Shown: positions 35,470 to 44,448, numbered from the stretch's first letter. The stretch is 64,000 bases of DNA from Chitinophagaceae bacterium (GCA_020403455.1 JADBXP010000011.1:1-64000); one strand, 5' to 3'. A program made the numbers and translations. Notes: generated from the sequence alone by a model not told the origin.

Positions 35470-38400
35470 TTATAACAATGCCTTCACCCGTCTGGTTATA
35501 TCGGCCAGTTCGGCTTCCATCACAGTGATTCCCTTTTCCTCGCTATTACTCAGTGGTTCAGTCAGTGTACAAACATTCACATACAAATCACAGAGACGAC
35601 GACGGAATTTGAATTCATCGAAGAAAATCGTTTTGCGGTTCAATTCGAGGATTTCCTTGCGCATATCATTCATGGCTTTTAACTTTTGTTGCGTCTCGGC
35701 CTTCGTAGTATCTCCGGCGGCTACCAGTGCCAATTTTTTATCCAGTGTATCAACCAGATAGTATAGGTCTTCTTCAGCCTTGTAGAGTCGCATGGACTGA
35801 TCGTACAAGCGCTGCAGACTGGCTGCGGTAAAGCCGGCCGCGTCGTTTGGCTGTACGGTGATCCACTGTTCGTATTCCTTTTTGTTGTGGGTCATCACTA
35901 CGCGGTACTTCCCTGCAGGAACGCGGGGTGCTACAACAGATGCGAACAAAACAGTGCTACCCGCAATGAATCCACCTTTGGCCACTTTGGGCGGATTGAT
36001 GGTGAGATCCCAACTAACCCTGTTCAATCCCTTGATACCGGTTCCGTTGAAATCCTTTATTTTTTTTCCTTTTACATCATATACAGCGAAACGAACAGCA
36101 TCCGTACTTCTATCCTTCAGGAAATAATAAAACTCCGGTTGCACTCCTTTGGTACCTGTTACCCAACCACTGATATTGGAAGGTGGTTGTGGGTAGCTAC
36201 CCTGTAACTGGTATTTATATACATCGGGCGTAAAGAACCGGATTTCACTGTTCAAATCAGTTTTAGCAAGCTCACGGAGTGGTTGCAAATTATCGATGAT
36301 GTAAATACCACGTCCATGCGTTGCTACTACCAAATCATTGGTTACACGGTTGATTTGCAGGTCACGAACCGGGGTGTACCAGGGTAAATTCTGGTACTTG
36401 CTTCTCATCCAGTTGTTCCCTCCATCCAATGAAATGAATAAACCCATTTCGGTTCCCAAAAAGAGTAAGTTGGAGTTAACGGGATCTTCCAGTATGATGT
36501 GAGCAAATCCGCTGAATTCGGTTGATTGAAATCTTTTCCAGGTATTACCACCATCATCACTCATTACTGCATAGGTAGTGTGATCACCATACATGTGGTT
36601 ATCCAAAGTAACCAATACCCGCTCTTTTTTGGTGGAAGAAAAAGTGATGCTACTGATCCAGGTGTTGGCGGGTACGCCGGTTGCAGCAATTGCTTTGTCC
36701 TTGCGGTTCCAGGTTTTTCCACCATCGGTAGTAACTTGAAGATGCCCATCATCGGTACCTGCCCAGATAATGTTCTCATTATCCGGACGCTGGGCAATGG
36801 CGAAGATGGTGCAGTGATTTTCCGCACTGGTATTGTCTCCCGTTATACCTCCGCTGTTCTCTGATTGCTGCCGCTTCAATGGATCATTGCTGGTCAGATC
36901 GGGAGAAATTCTTTCCCAGCTTCTTCCTTCATCACGAGAGCGATACAGATACTGAGCGCCTGTATACAGATTGTAGGTTGGTTTACCTGTGGAAGTTTTT
37001 TTGAGGGAAGGTCCGGTAACGATGGGTGTATTCCAGTTCCAGCGGGGCTCTTCATCGCCCTGTTGTTTTTTCGGACGTATTCCGGTGCTTAGTCCGGTAG
37101 ATAAATCAATCCTATTCATTTCCCCACCCTGGCTTTCTGCATAGAATATATTGGGGTTGAGCGGACTAACCTGAACCCAGAATCCATCGCCACCTCCAAT
37201 CACCTGCCAGTCGGTGGCAGCAATGCCTCCCGGTTTTACAGCGGGAGCGATCCAGCTGTTGTTATCCTGCAATCCACCAAACACACGGTAGTTGCTTTTT
37301 TGGTCTATACCTACATGATAGAATTGACCAACTGGGAGATTATTCAAAAAGCTCCAACTGATGCCGCGGTTATAACTTACATATACTCCACCATCCGTTC
37401 CCAGAAACAGTTGATCTGTTTGCAAAGGATTCACCCACAAAGCATGGTGATCAGCATGTGGTTCAACACCTCCTGACAAAGCACCGCTCCAGGAATAACC
37501 ACCATCATCAGAATATTCAAATGCGAAAGAAGGTCTATATACACGTTTAGGGTCTTTGGGATCATGAACCAGCGTACTAAAATAGAAGGGGCGGGCAGTA
37601 ATATTCTCAGTAACACTTAACTTCTTCCAGCTTTCACCCAGATCATTCGATATATACAATCCGGGATTGGCAGCTTCAACAATTGCCAATACCTGATTGG
37701 GTTGTGCTGGATTGAGAGAGATGACAATTCTTCCCAGAATACCTTCAGGTAATCCGTTGGTAAGTTTGCGCCAGGTTTTGCCGCCATCTTCTGATTTGAA
37801 GAGACCGCTTCCGGTACCACCTGAGCTAAATGCATAAGGTTTTCTTCTGAACTGCCAGCTGGAAGCGAGTAAGACATTGGTTTGTTGTGGGTGGATAGCA
37901 ATATCGGCACATCCGGTTTGATTGTTGACAAACCAAATTTTTTGCCAGGTTTTTCCGGCATCTGTTGATTTGTACAAACCACGGTGGGGAGAGTCGTGCC
38001 AGAGTGGTCCCGGTGCTGAAACATATACCGTTTTCTTGTCAGCTGGATCTATCAGAATTTTACTGATGTGCTCGGTACTGTCGAGTCCGAGTTTCTGCCA
38101 GTTGCTACCACCGTCTGTTGTTTTATAGAGTCCGACACCAATCGATACCGAGTTGCGCATATTGCTTTCACCTGTGCCGGCATAGACCACTTTACCATTT
38201 CCGGGCTCGATGGCAAGGGCGCCGATGGACTGACAATATTTGTCGAAGATGGGGGCAAATGACTGACCACCATTTTGACTTTTCCAGATACCACCGCCGG
38301 CAGTTCCAACATATAGGTTGACCTGTTTATCAACTGTAATGCCTTCAATGGCGGTTATGCGACCACTCATGGTTGATGGGCCAAGTGCTCGGGCAGACAT

Positions 38401-38493
38401 CACCTGAAAAAAGGATGAATTGACATTGGTCTGTGCACCGGCTTCGATCAGTAGCGGCAACAAGCATATAGCTGAAAGTAATAATCTTTTCAT
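35470..38493 (-). CDS. Secreted VPS10/sortilin-like BNR-repeat protein (copy 1)
   Basis: 1,007 residues with signal peptide MKRLLLSAICLLPLLIEAGA. Numerous Asp-box (BNR) motifs S-x-D-x-G-x-x-W: KTTDGGSNWQK, KSTDAGKTWQK, KSEDGGKTWRK, VTTDGGKTWNR and others. They predict one or two large beta-propellers (residues ~25-720), followed by a C-terminal beta domain and helices. Bacteroidota proteins of this build are annotated VPS10 or glycosyl-hydrolase-like; their biochemical role is unsettled. A paralogue lies at 52229. Start 38493 is chosen because the longer frame to 38535 would run into the terminator of the gene upstream. Confidence 0.88.
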   Translation of the reverse strand: MKRLLLSAICLLPLLIEAGAQTNVNSSFFQVMSARALGPSTMSGRITAIEGITVDKQVNLYVGTAGGGIWKSQNGGQSFAPIFDKYCQSIGALAIEPGNGKVVYAGTGESNMRNSVSIGVGLYKTTDGGSNWQKLGLDSTEHISKILIDPADKKTVYVSAPGPLWHDSPHRGLYKSTDAGKTWQKIWFVNNQTGCADIAIHPQQTNVLLASSWQFRRKPYAFSSGGTGSGLFKSEDGGKTWRKLTNGLPEGILGRIVISLNPAQPNQVLAIVEAANPGLYISNDLGESWKKLSVTENITARPFYFSTLVHDPKDPKRVYRPSFAFEYSDDGGYSWSGALSGGVEPHADHHALWVNPLQTDQLFLGTDGGVYVSYNRGISWSFLNNLPVGQFYHVGIDQKSNYRVFGGLQDNNSWIAPAVKPGGIAATDWQVIGGGDGFWVQVSPLNPNIFYAESQGGEMNRIDLSTGLSTGIRPKKQQGDEEPRWNWNTPIVTGPSLKKTSTGKPTYNLYTGAQYLYRSRDEGRSWERISPDLTSNDPLKRQQSENSGGITGDNTSAENHCTIFAIAQRPDNENIIWAGTDDGHLQVTTDGGKTWNRKDKAIAATGVPANTWISSITFSSTKKERVLVTLDNHMYGDHTTYAVMSDDGGNTWKRFQSTEFSGFAHIILEDPVNSNLLFLGTEMGLFISLDGGNNWMRSKYQNLPWYTPVRDLQINRVTNDLVVATHGRGIYIIDNLQPLRELAKTDLNSEIRFFTPDVYKYQLQGSYPQPPSNISGWVTGTKGVQPEFYYFLKDRSTDAVRFAVYDVKGKKIKDFNGTGIKGLNRVSWDLTINPPKVAKGGFIAGSTVLFASVVAPRVPAGKYRVVMTHNKKEYEQWITVQPNDAAGFTAASLQRLYDQSMRLYKAEEDLYYLVDTLDKKLALVAAGDTTKAETQQKLKAMNDMRKEILELNRKTIFFDEFKFRRRLCDLYVNVCTLTEPLSNSEEKGITVMEAELADITRRVKALL

Positions 38494-38515
38494 ACGTAAG
38501 GTTGAAAATGGGATG

Positions 38516-38548
38516 TAAAAAGAACCGGCTACCATTAGGTAGCCGGTA
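38516..38548 (-). terminator. Rho-independent terminator of the LolA-like gene
   Basis: Perfect 10-bp arms ACCGGCTACC and GGTAGCCGGT (38524-38533 and 38538-38547) with ATTA loop. On the minus strand they are followed by TCTTTTTA. It lies between the LolA-like stop and the VPS10 start. Confidence 0.85.
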
Positions 38549-38564
38549 TGTCAACAATTATCAA

Positions 38565-39269
38565 TTAGTTTCCTTTGAACAAGGACTCATCAATAGTGGG
38601 ATTCACGGTTACTTTTTTAGAAACCATCATCATCATTCCACCCATTTCTTGTTTGAATGCTACCTTTATGCCATTATCTAGCGTTTGATAATCCAGGAAC
38701 TTCATTTCTTGCTTCACTTCCTGTCCATTTGCTTTAATGGTAGTTTCTGTTTTGTAAATGAGGTAAGTCTTGGTATCAATGAAATGTACTTTTTCATTGC
38801 CCAGTTTGGTAACAATTTTTAATTTAAAGTACTCATTTCCATCTGCTTCATCTTTACCCAACAACTCAACTGTATGGCCTTTTGCAGCATAATCTACCAA
38901 TTGGTCTTGAATTTCGATTCCGTCAACTTTTGATTTCAGGTCTTCTTCAGACATGGGTTGCAATGCAGATTGACCTTGCAAACCGTTCATGGACCAGCCA
39001 GCGGTAGGGGTGACAATTTCAATGATCTTTGCTCCCTGAAATTCAGCATCTGTTCGTGCACCCTTGTTTTGAACCGCATTCATTGTAAATGGAATTGAAA
39101 TCCCTTGGACTTCAATCTGACCTTCGATGCGCAGGCTATTCAGGCTGTTCCATTTTTGTTTTCCGCCGATGGCTTCGACATATTTTGCAATTACCTCATC
39201 GGCAGTTTGGGAAAATGCCGAAGAAATGGAGACAAGCAGGATTCCTGCTGCCAGGAGAACTTTTTTCAT
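38565..39269 (-). CDS. Secreted LolA-like (outer-membrane lipoprotein-sorting fold) protein
   Basis: 234 residues with signal peptide MKKVLLAAGILLVSISSAFS. The pattern QTADEVIAKYVEAIGGKQKW followed by alternating strands (RIEGQIEVQGI, YFKLKIVTKLGNEKVHFIDT, YLIYKTET) resembles the LolA/LolB fold seen in many Bacteroidota periplasmic proteins of unknown ligand. It is a single gene with its own terminator. It is less likely to be LolA itself, as it lacks the close match of true LolA proteins. Confidence 0.75.
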   Translation of the reverse strand: MKKVLLAAGILLVSISSAFSQTADEVIAKYVEAIGGKQKWNSLNSLRIEGQIEVQGISIPFTMNAVQNKGARTDAEFQGAKIIEIVTPTAGWSMNGLQGQSALQPMSEEDLKSKVDGIEIQDQLVDYAAKGHTVELLGKDEADGNEYFKLKIVTKLGNEKVHFIDTKTYLIYKTETTIKANGQEVKQEMKFLDYQTLDNGIKVAFKQEMGGMMMMVSKKVTVNPTIDESLFKGN

Positions 39270-39415
39270 AAGTTGTGTTTTTTTAAAATGTTAGTAGGAG
39301 ATTGGTCTCCCTTATTACAAAATTGAAAAGAATTTTTATTCTTATGCGGTTTTAATTACGGACGGCTCAGGTTAATTATGAATGGAAATGTCTCCGCGGT
39401 TCGAATGCGAAGCTA

Positions 39416-40075
39416 TCAAAGTTGTACGATGCCATTTTTGATGGCGAACATCACCATACCCACCCGGCTCGTAACATTCAACTTTTTAAATAACTCAGCC
39501 CGATATCCGTCGATGGTCTTTTCACTTTTGAACATATCTGCCGCTATTTCCTGGTATGTTTTTTCACTGCAGGATAGACGCAGGAAAGTCAATTCGTTTT
39601 CAGATAATTTTTGAATGGTATTGATTTGATCATTCTCATCTACAATTCGGTTGAGTGAATGAATCACCTTGCGGGATACCAATTCATTATAGAAAAATCC
39701 AACTGTAAGTAATTCAGAGAAGGCGAGTTTAAGTTCTGCCAGGTCTGCATCTTTTACAATGTATCCTTTGGCACCACTTCTGATCATTTTGATGATGGCT
39801 GTTTCAGCGTCCATCGTGCTCAGTGCAAGAACTTTGATTTGCGGATAATTGTTCTTTAACCATTCGCAAGTAGCATATCCATCCATTTCCGGCATGGATA
39901 TATCCATTAGCACAATCTCGGGAAGATGGTTGGGGTCAAGTTGATTGATGAAATCTTTACCATTGCAGGCTTCCAGCATCACCTGATACTGAGGGAAGAC
40001 ATTGATGAGCGAAATAAGTCCCTTTCTAAAAAGTGTATGGTCATCTATAACTGCTATCTGATGTTGATCAGGCAT
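39416..40075 (-). CDS. NarL/LuxR-family response regulator paired with the 40068 kinase
   Basis: 219 residues. Receiver with DD at 11-12, phosphoacceptor Asp58 (VLMDISMPE) and Lys108 (YIVKDA). LuxR-type HTH at the C-terminus: LSENELTFLRLSCSEKTYQE then FKSEKTIDGYRAELFKKLNV. Its start overlaps the kinase 3' end by 8 bp, so the two form a coupled two-component operon. The accessory cluster begins just beyond the kinase on the other strand, making it a plausible target. Confidence 0.92.
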   Translation of the reverse strand: MPDQHQIAVIDDHTLFRKGLISLINVFPQYQVMLEACNGKDFINQLDPNHLPEIVLMDISMPEMDGYATCEWLKNNYPQIKVLALSTMDAETAIIKMIRSGAKGYIVKDADLAELKLAFSELLTVGFFYNELVSRKVIHSLNRIVDENDQINTIQKLSENELTFLRLSCSEKTYQEIAADMFKSEKTIDGYRAELFKKLNVTSRVGMVMFAIKNGIVQL

Positions 40076-40856
40076 AAGGCACGTTGATTATGATTTGTGT
40101 TTCCCCTTCTGTACTTACATTAAAGGTAGCCCCAATTATTGATAACCGGCGCAAAACAAGGGCATGCTCATCCAGAAATGCTTTTTCGGATTCTACCTGC
40201 CAACTTTGCTGAATTGCGGGACTGTAAATGATTACCTGCCAGTTGTTTTCAAAAAAACAAAGCTTCAACATTACTTTTGCAGGACTATCCTGACTGGTGA
40301 TACAATTCAAAAAATACTGAACTGCTCTGAATATCACCAAGTGTTGTGTTTCCGTGACAGGCAGAGAATTTCCCTCTTTCTTAAAGCTGATGTGGCCATG
40401 ACCTAGTTCGTTGAGTCGGGCTGTTTCGTGCTCCAATGAGGAAATTAGGCCCATCGATACTAGCTTCCGGTTGCTGAGTCCTTTGGCTATCTCTCGTAGG
40501 TCTTCCAGTGCCGTACTGATGTTGTTTTTGGCTTCCTCCAGTAAATGATTTTTTTTCTCATTTCCCTCAGAGATAAGATTGAGTTGTACTTTAACCAAAC
40601 TCAGCATCTGTCCTACATTGTCGTGAACTTCTTTACTTATGGCGGAAAAAGTAAGGTCCTGAATCTCTAATTGTACCCGCAACATATCCTTGACAACAGA
40701 GAGCTCCTTCTTTGCCTTCATTTGTTGGATGTAGAGATAAATAGCTGCAACAACCGCAATTATGAACATCAAAATAACTACTTGTAGCCACCATTGAATC
40801 TGCAGTGAGTTATAATTTAAATAGCTATATAAGAAACGAAAAGAAAAAGTTGACAT
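40068..40856 (-). CDS. HisKA_3-type sensor histidine kinase with degenerate ATPase domain
   Basis: 262 residues: one transmembrane helix (~20-43), a coiled-coil linker, and a dimerisation/phosphoacceptor domain with SAISKEVHDNVGQML (His78), the NarX-type H box. The C-terminal half should be a HATPase domain. An N-box-like RAVQYFLNCI (Asn184) is present, but the G1 box (DxGxG) and the GLGL-type G2 box are absent; the corresponding stretch reads EHALVLRRLSIIGATFNVST. It has no sensor domain beyond the helix. It may be a poor or non-kinase that acts as phosphatase or scaffold (inference). It is the first gene of the operon with the regulator. Confidence 0.85.
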   Translation of the reverse strand: MSTFSFRFLYSYLNYNSLQIQWWLQVVILMFIIAVVAAIYLYIQQMKAKKELSVVKDMLRVQLEIQDLTFSAISKEVHDNVGQMLSLVKVQLNLISEGNEKKNHLLEEAKNNISTALEDLREIAKGLSNRKLVSMGLISSLEHETARLNELGHGHISFKKEGNSLPVTETQHLVIFRAVQYFLNCITSQDSPAKVMLKLCFFENNWQVIIYSPAIQQSWQVESEKAFLDEHALVLRRLSIIGATFNVSTEGETQIIINVPYA

Positions 40857-41303
40857 GTTAAAGGTTGAGGAAATTGTTGGCTAAGATTTCATGGCAAAAG
40901 ACAGATTTTTATCTATGCTAAAATTATTTACTATTTATTAATCTGAAAGTAGGGCACTATTAAAGTATTTGTAAATACAAATGAATGTTAGTTAAAAATC
41001 AACCTAATGATATCTAACACATGTTCGTTTGTTCAACAAATAGCCTCTAAAATGAGTAAAAATGTTAACTTAAAAAAACAGGAAAAACCCTTTTTTTGGT
41101 GGTAAAACACAATAAGTAGTTTTATGATATGATTATCAATATTATTTACATAACTATTTAATATAATAATACAATGTTTTCAAAAAAAGAGGGAAAATCC
41201 TTGGTACACAGGCTGCATTTTTTTGTTGATTGCTATCCTAATAAAGTAAGACCCTAGTTCCATATCCTAACAGCAATCTGCAAATTCATTAAATCTTATC
41301 CTC
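40857..41303. other. AT-rich intergenic region between the two-component operon and the accessory cluster
   Basis: About 447 bp, very AT-rich, between divergent transcription units. No convincing coding frame, and no exact TAnnTTTG box. It holds a copy, in reverse orientation, of the GTAC/GGATTTTCCC element also found in the leaders at 42251 and 43453, and a poly-A/poly-T flanked GGAAAAACCC (41081-41090). Confidence 0.5.
41189..41210 (-). promoter_or_regulatory. Candidate regulatory element, inverted copy of the leader motif
   Basis: On the minus strand this reads GTGTACCAAGGATTTTCCCTC. It is similar to GTGTACGGGGATTTCCCC at 42280-42299 and AGTACAGGGAATTTCCCC at 43485-43502. It lies ~95 bp before the first gene of the accessory cluster. 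The binding factor is unknown; the adjacent NarL-type regulator is one candidate. Confidence 0.35.
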
Positions 41304-42086
41304 ATGAGAAACCACCCGCTACAAGGAAATCCGATTGCCCTGGCTGCCCCCGGTGCTCAACTGGCCAAGGTGATTGAAATGAATTGGCGCAATTGGATTT
41401 CGCCCAACAAAAAGAATCTTATGTCAAAAGCCAGGCAAGAACAAATTGGCCGTATCTCGACCCCCGTCAACCCTCCGGTTGCTCGCCAATCGCATCTTCC
41501 AGTGCGCATGAACAACAACCAAATCGCTCGCCAGGAGGATTTAACCGCAGGCATGGTCATATTTAATATAGACGAGCAAACTTACCAAAGGTTTAATGGA
41601 CACAACTGGCAGTCTATTGCGCATTATCCCGGGGAACGTTATGCAGGAGGAATCGTACTGCAAGTCAATGAGGATGGTACTACCGGACTGGTCACTACTA
41701 TTTCCGGACAAAACACAACTGTTCACTGGAAAGATGCTTTTCATAGCATTGACCTGAAGGAGTTGAATCCGGTTACTTCGAATATCGCTTTGCAATGGAA
41801 TCCTCAAATTTTAAGGGGTAATCATACAACGTATGCAGTTCGCATGGCGAGTCACTATTGCGTTACTGCCAACGGTCAGATGCTGCGTGGCTGGAGAATT
41901 CCCCACTTAAATGAATTGCTGGTAATGTTACAAGACACTGTGCTGGGCTGTTCATTCAAAACCGGATCTGTCTGGGCCTTTCAGGAATCTGATAAAGTTA
42001 GTTGGCTGCACCTCTTACCATGTCATAGTCAAGAGGCACATTCTTCACCTGACCAATACTTCGTTCGCCTGGTCAGACCGTTTTAA
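41304..42086 (+). CDS. DUF1566 (Lcl)-like protein with extended N-terminus
   Basis: 260 residues without a clear signal peptide. The C-terminal ~155 residues follow the DUF1566/Lcl pattern: GGIVLQVNEDGTTGLVTTIS, then LRGWRIPHLNELLVM and a final YFVRLVRPF, which corresponds to the usual 'YVRAVRAF' ending. Before this lies GMVIFNIDEQTYQRFNGHNW, a segment typical of Bacteroidota proteins describing tail- or fibre-like modules. The N-terminal ~80 residues are polar, Asn/Gln/Arg-rich and unrecognised. The family fold is C-type-lectin-like, often in surface or secreted proteins; function unknown. Confidence 0.6.
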   Translation: MRNHPLQGNPIALAAPGAQLAKVIEMNWRNWISPNKKNLMSKARQEQIGRISTPVNPPVARQSHLPVRMNNNQIARQEDLTAGMVIFNIDEQTYQRFNGHNWQSIAHYPGERYAGGIVLQVNEDGTTGLVTTISGQNTTVHWKDAFHSIDLKELNPVTSNIALQWNPQILRGNHTTYAVRMASHYCVTANGQMLRGWRIPHLNELLVMLQDTVLGCSFKTGSVWAFQESDKVSWLHLLPCHSQEAHSSPDQYFVRLVRPF

Positions 42087-42250
42087 CCGGGCAGGTTTCC
42101 TCACGAACCATTGAAGAAATCTTCTGTATGCTGCATCAGTAAAACGATTTTTCTCCTCTACTTATTCAATCAAAAAACACACACAATATATGATGTGCAC
42201 CCCCCTGTATGTCTTGTCAAGATGGAGTTGCAGCTTTTCCAATCCATTAA

Positions 42251-42605
42251 AAACTACAGCTGTCAAGGAAATACTACCTGTGTGTACGGGGATTTCCCCT
42301 GATGAATTTGCGTGTTTTACCCGTTGCCTCACCCCTACTCACCAATTACTTTTACATCACTCTATGAAAACAAAAGCAGGCAAGCTAAAGCACACTAAAA
42401 TTGAAAAACCAAAACAGCAGCAACTCTTTATACCACTAATAAAAACTAGCATTCGTTAGTGGCTCTTTTACGACAAAAACTCGCAACCCTACCACAATAC
42501 TGTAAAATATAAAACGACTCAAAATAGATTAAACCAACTATAGAAAGGCCCTTGCACAACAATCAACTTTGTACCTAACAAACAACTACCTATAAAAACC
42601 AACCT
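42251..42605 (+). repeat. Duplicated leader, copy 1 (upstream of the 42606 gene)
   Basis: About 355 bp aligning along its length with 43453-43808. Conserved blocks are ACTAC...CTGT..AGGAAA, ACTAC.T.T..GTAC.GGGA.TTTCCCC, TTTACCCGTTG..TCACCCC, ACTTTTACATCA, TGAAAAACCAAA, CGTT.GTGG..CT and, at the end, CAA..TTTGTAC.....ACAA. The last block ends ~20-25 bp before the ATG and resembles a promoter (CAACTTTG versus TAnnTTTG). The first block holds the palindrome GGGGATTTCCCC. The flanking 42087-42250 holds nothing I recognise. A frame at 42190-42459 crosses the block but has no equivalent in copy 2. Confidence 0.75.
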
Positions 42606-43115
42606 ATGTCAACCACTTATCTTACCAACAATCGCAACAACGCGTCTCTTTACATGAACCGTAGTTTTGCAGGCTCTGCCACGAACAACCACCATACCCG
42701 GAAACAAGTAACTTCTACCCGTGAGGGAATTGATGAAGGACTTCTCATGATTGGTGTATTTTGCTTTCTGGTTCCTACTATGTTCCTTGCTGCAGTTATT
42801 GGACTTCGTTACCTCGAAATGAGCGATTTGATTGCAAACGGACTCTATATTTCAGCTGCCCTACTGATTGCTCGTGTTGCTACAGCACTTATCATTAAAA
42901 AAATGGCAGCAGAAAAAAACAGGAGTGAAGCATCTTGGATGATTGGTGCCATGATCGCCCCTTCGGTATCTTTGATCTTGATGAGCTTTTGTGGAGCTAT
43001 CGCAAAAGCAGACGAGCCAGCACAAGCAAATAACGCCATCACAGGAATAGCAACTTTAAAAAATTGCGCAAGTGCACTGGAAATTCAAATGTCGCTCCAA
43101 TCAAAAGCAATGTAA
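42606..43115 (+). CDS. Uncharacterised three-helix membrane protein, tandem copy 1
   Basis: 169 residues. A polar N-terminus (1-40) is followed by three hydrophobic segments (~45-68, 74-97, 111-132) and a polar tail. The block TREGIDEGLLMIGVFCFLVP, then TMFLAA, is identical in the paralogue at 43809, as are RVATA, AAEKNRSEA and APSVSLILMSF. N-terminus (MSTTYLTNN) and tail have diverged, so the membrane core is under selection. No family recognised. It has its own leader (42251-42605) and terminator (43151-43178). Confidence 0.75.
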   Translation: MSTTYLTNNRNNASLYMNRSFAGSATNNHHTRKQVTSTREGIDEGLLMIGVFCFLVPTMFLAAVIGLRYLEMSDLIANGLYISAALLIARVATALIIKKMAAEKNRSEASWMIGAMIAPSVSLILMSFCGAIAKADEPAQANNAITGIATLKNCASALEIQMSLQSKAM

Positions 43116-43150
43116 TCTCTCTCTATTTATTCCTACATATTTGAACAAAA

Positions 43151-43178
43151 AAGGGGGCTCGATTGAGCCTCCTTTTTT
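43151..43178 (+). terminator. Rho-independent terminator of the 42606 gene
   Basis: AAGGGGGCTC pairs with GAGCCTCCTT around GATT, followed by a T-run. Confidence 0.9.
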
Positions 43179-43452
43179 ATTTACTACCGGAAACAATCGA
43201 TCACGCATGACAACAACAAATGACTAGCCGGAAAACTTACTATTGCATCATTAGCACAACATTTATATTCCCACACCATGCAATCAAGATTTTTCCTGTA
43301 TCCGACAAGGAAAACTCCTGAAATCATCCCCGACCAGGTGCTCACCAATTATTTTTTTTCCAAGAGCCGAACAATAAAACAAATAAACACAAACAAACAT
43401 AATCAGCTAGAATCCATTACCACAAAGGATTTCGCGTTGTTGAAACAATCAA

Positions 43453-43808
43453 TCACTACAACTGTAAGGAAAACACTACGTATAAGTACAGGGAATTTCC
43501 CCGGCTAAAATGAGTGATTTACCCGTTGTTTCACCCCTGGTTCCGGAGCTACTTTTACATCATCAAAATAACACAACAGCTTAAAGCGAAAATATAATTG
43601 AGATGAAAAACCAAACCAGCAAGAACAGAAAAGTCCCGCAAACGACTACCATCCAAATCGTTTGTGGGGCTTTCACGACCGATTCACCAATTCATCTGAC
43701 ATCAACTTCAATAACATACGACATTAAAAAATTAAAATCCACTATTCAATAAGCTTTTATCTAAACTCAAATTTGTACTCAACAACAAATAACCTAAAAA
43801 ACTATCCT
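43453..43808 (+). repeat. Duplicated leader, copy 2 (upstream of the 43809 gene)
   Basis: About 356 bp matching copy 1 at 42251-42605; the repeat period is ~1.2 kb, equal to the spacing of the two gene starts. Here the palindromic block reads GTACAGGGAATTTCCCC and the promoter-like end CAAATTTGTAC. In-frame stops across the block show that it is not protein-coding. The preceding 43179-43452 has no counterpart upstream of copy 1 and nothing I recognise; a 76-codon frame (43278-43508) there is judged spurious. Confidence 0.75.
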
Positions 43809-44315
43809 ATGTCAACCACTTATCTTTCCAACAACAATTCCAATGCACTTTACTTCGATCGCTCACATGCAGCTACTACAAGGAACTATGTCCGTCCTCA
43901 AGTTAAAAATGCGCCAACCCGTGAGGGCATAGATGAAGGACTCCTGATGATTGGTGTATTTTGCTTTTTAGTTCCAACTATGTTTCTAGCTGCAGCCTTG
44001 GGACTTAATTACCTTGTAATGAGTGACCTACTTGCCAATGGACTTTATATATTGGCTGCAGCACTGGTTGCTCGTGTCGCTACTGCATTCATTATAAAAA
44101 ATATAGCTGCAGAAAAAAACAGAAGCGAAGCCGGCTGGATGACAATTGCCATGATAGCTCCCTCCGTATCACTGATTCTTATGAGCTTTTTCGGAACCAT
44201 CCTAAAAAAAGAAAAAACTGCTGCTAGCGCTACGAAAAAACCCTCAACAGCAACCATCAAAAAATATCAACCTGCCCGTGAATTTCAAATGCACCGTACA
44301 TCACAGGCCATTTAA
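43809..44315 (+). CDS. Uncharacterised three-helix membrane protein, tandem copy 2
   Basis: 168 residues from ATG 43809, the position matching the paralogue's start (MSTTYLSNNN). Same topology as copy 1: polar N-terminus, three hydrophobic segments, and a polar Lys/Thr-rich tail (KKEKTAASATKKPSTATIKK) that differs from copy 1. High identity in the membrane core, with many silent or conservative changes, indicates an old, selected duplication. A longer frame from 43773 would include the promoter-like sequence and is rejected. Function unknown. Confidence 0.75.
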   Translation: MSTTYLSNNNSNALYFDRSHAATTRNYVRPQVKNAPTREGIDEGLLMIGVFCFLVPTMFLAAALGLNYLVMSDLLANGLYILAAALVARVATAFIIKNIAAEKNRSEAGWMTIAMIAPSVSLILMSFFGTILKKEKTAASATKKPSTATIKKYQPAREFQMHRTSQAI

Positions 44316-44353
44316 GATCCAACTTCGCTATCCAATCAATCCCTGCAAAGGGG

Positions 44354-44379
44354 AAGGGGCCTCGGATGAGGCCTTTTTT
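44354..44379 (+). terminator. Rho-independent terminator of the 43809 gene
   Basis: AAGGGGCCTC and GAGGCCTTTT pair around GGAT, followed by TTTTTT. Confidence 0.9.
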
Positions 44380-44448
44380 CATTGTGTTAAACCAACTTAT
44401 TTTCTTGTGCAAAAAAAGTGGTAATCTTGTCAACCAAAATAGTTTATT

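Noticed and set aside
42285..42299. GGGGATTTCCCC palindrome resembling an NF-kappaB site
   Set aside because: A coincidence of palindromic sequence in a bacterium; reported only as part of the duplicated leader.
42190..42459. 89-codon open frame upstream of the 42606 gene
   Set aside because: The homologous stretch in the duplicated leader (43453-43808) carries in-frame stops, so the similarity is at DNA level and not protein-coding.
43278..43508. 76-codon open frame between the duplicated genes
   Set aside because: Half of it lies in non-repeated spacer and the rest in the duplicated leader, in a frame that is not kept in copy 1.
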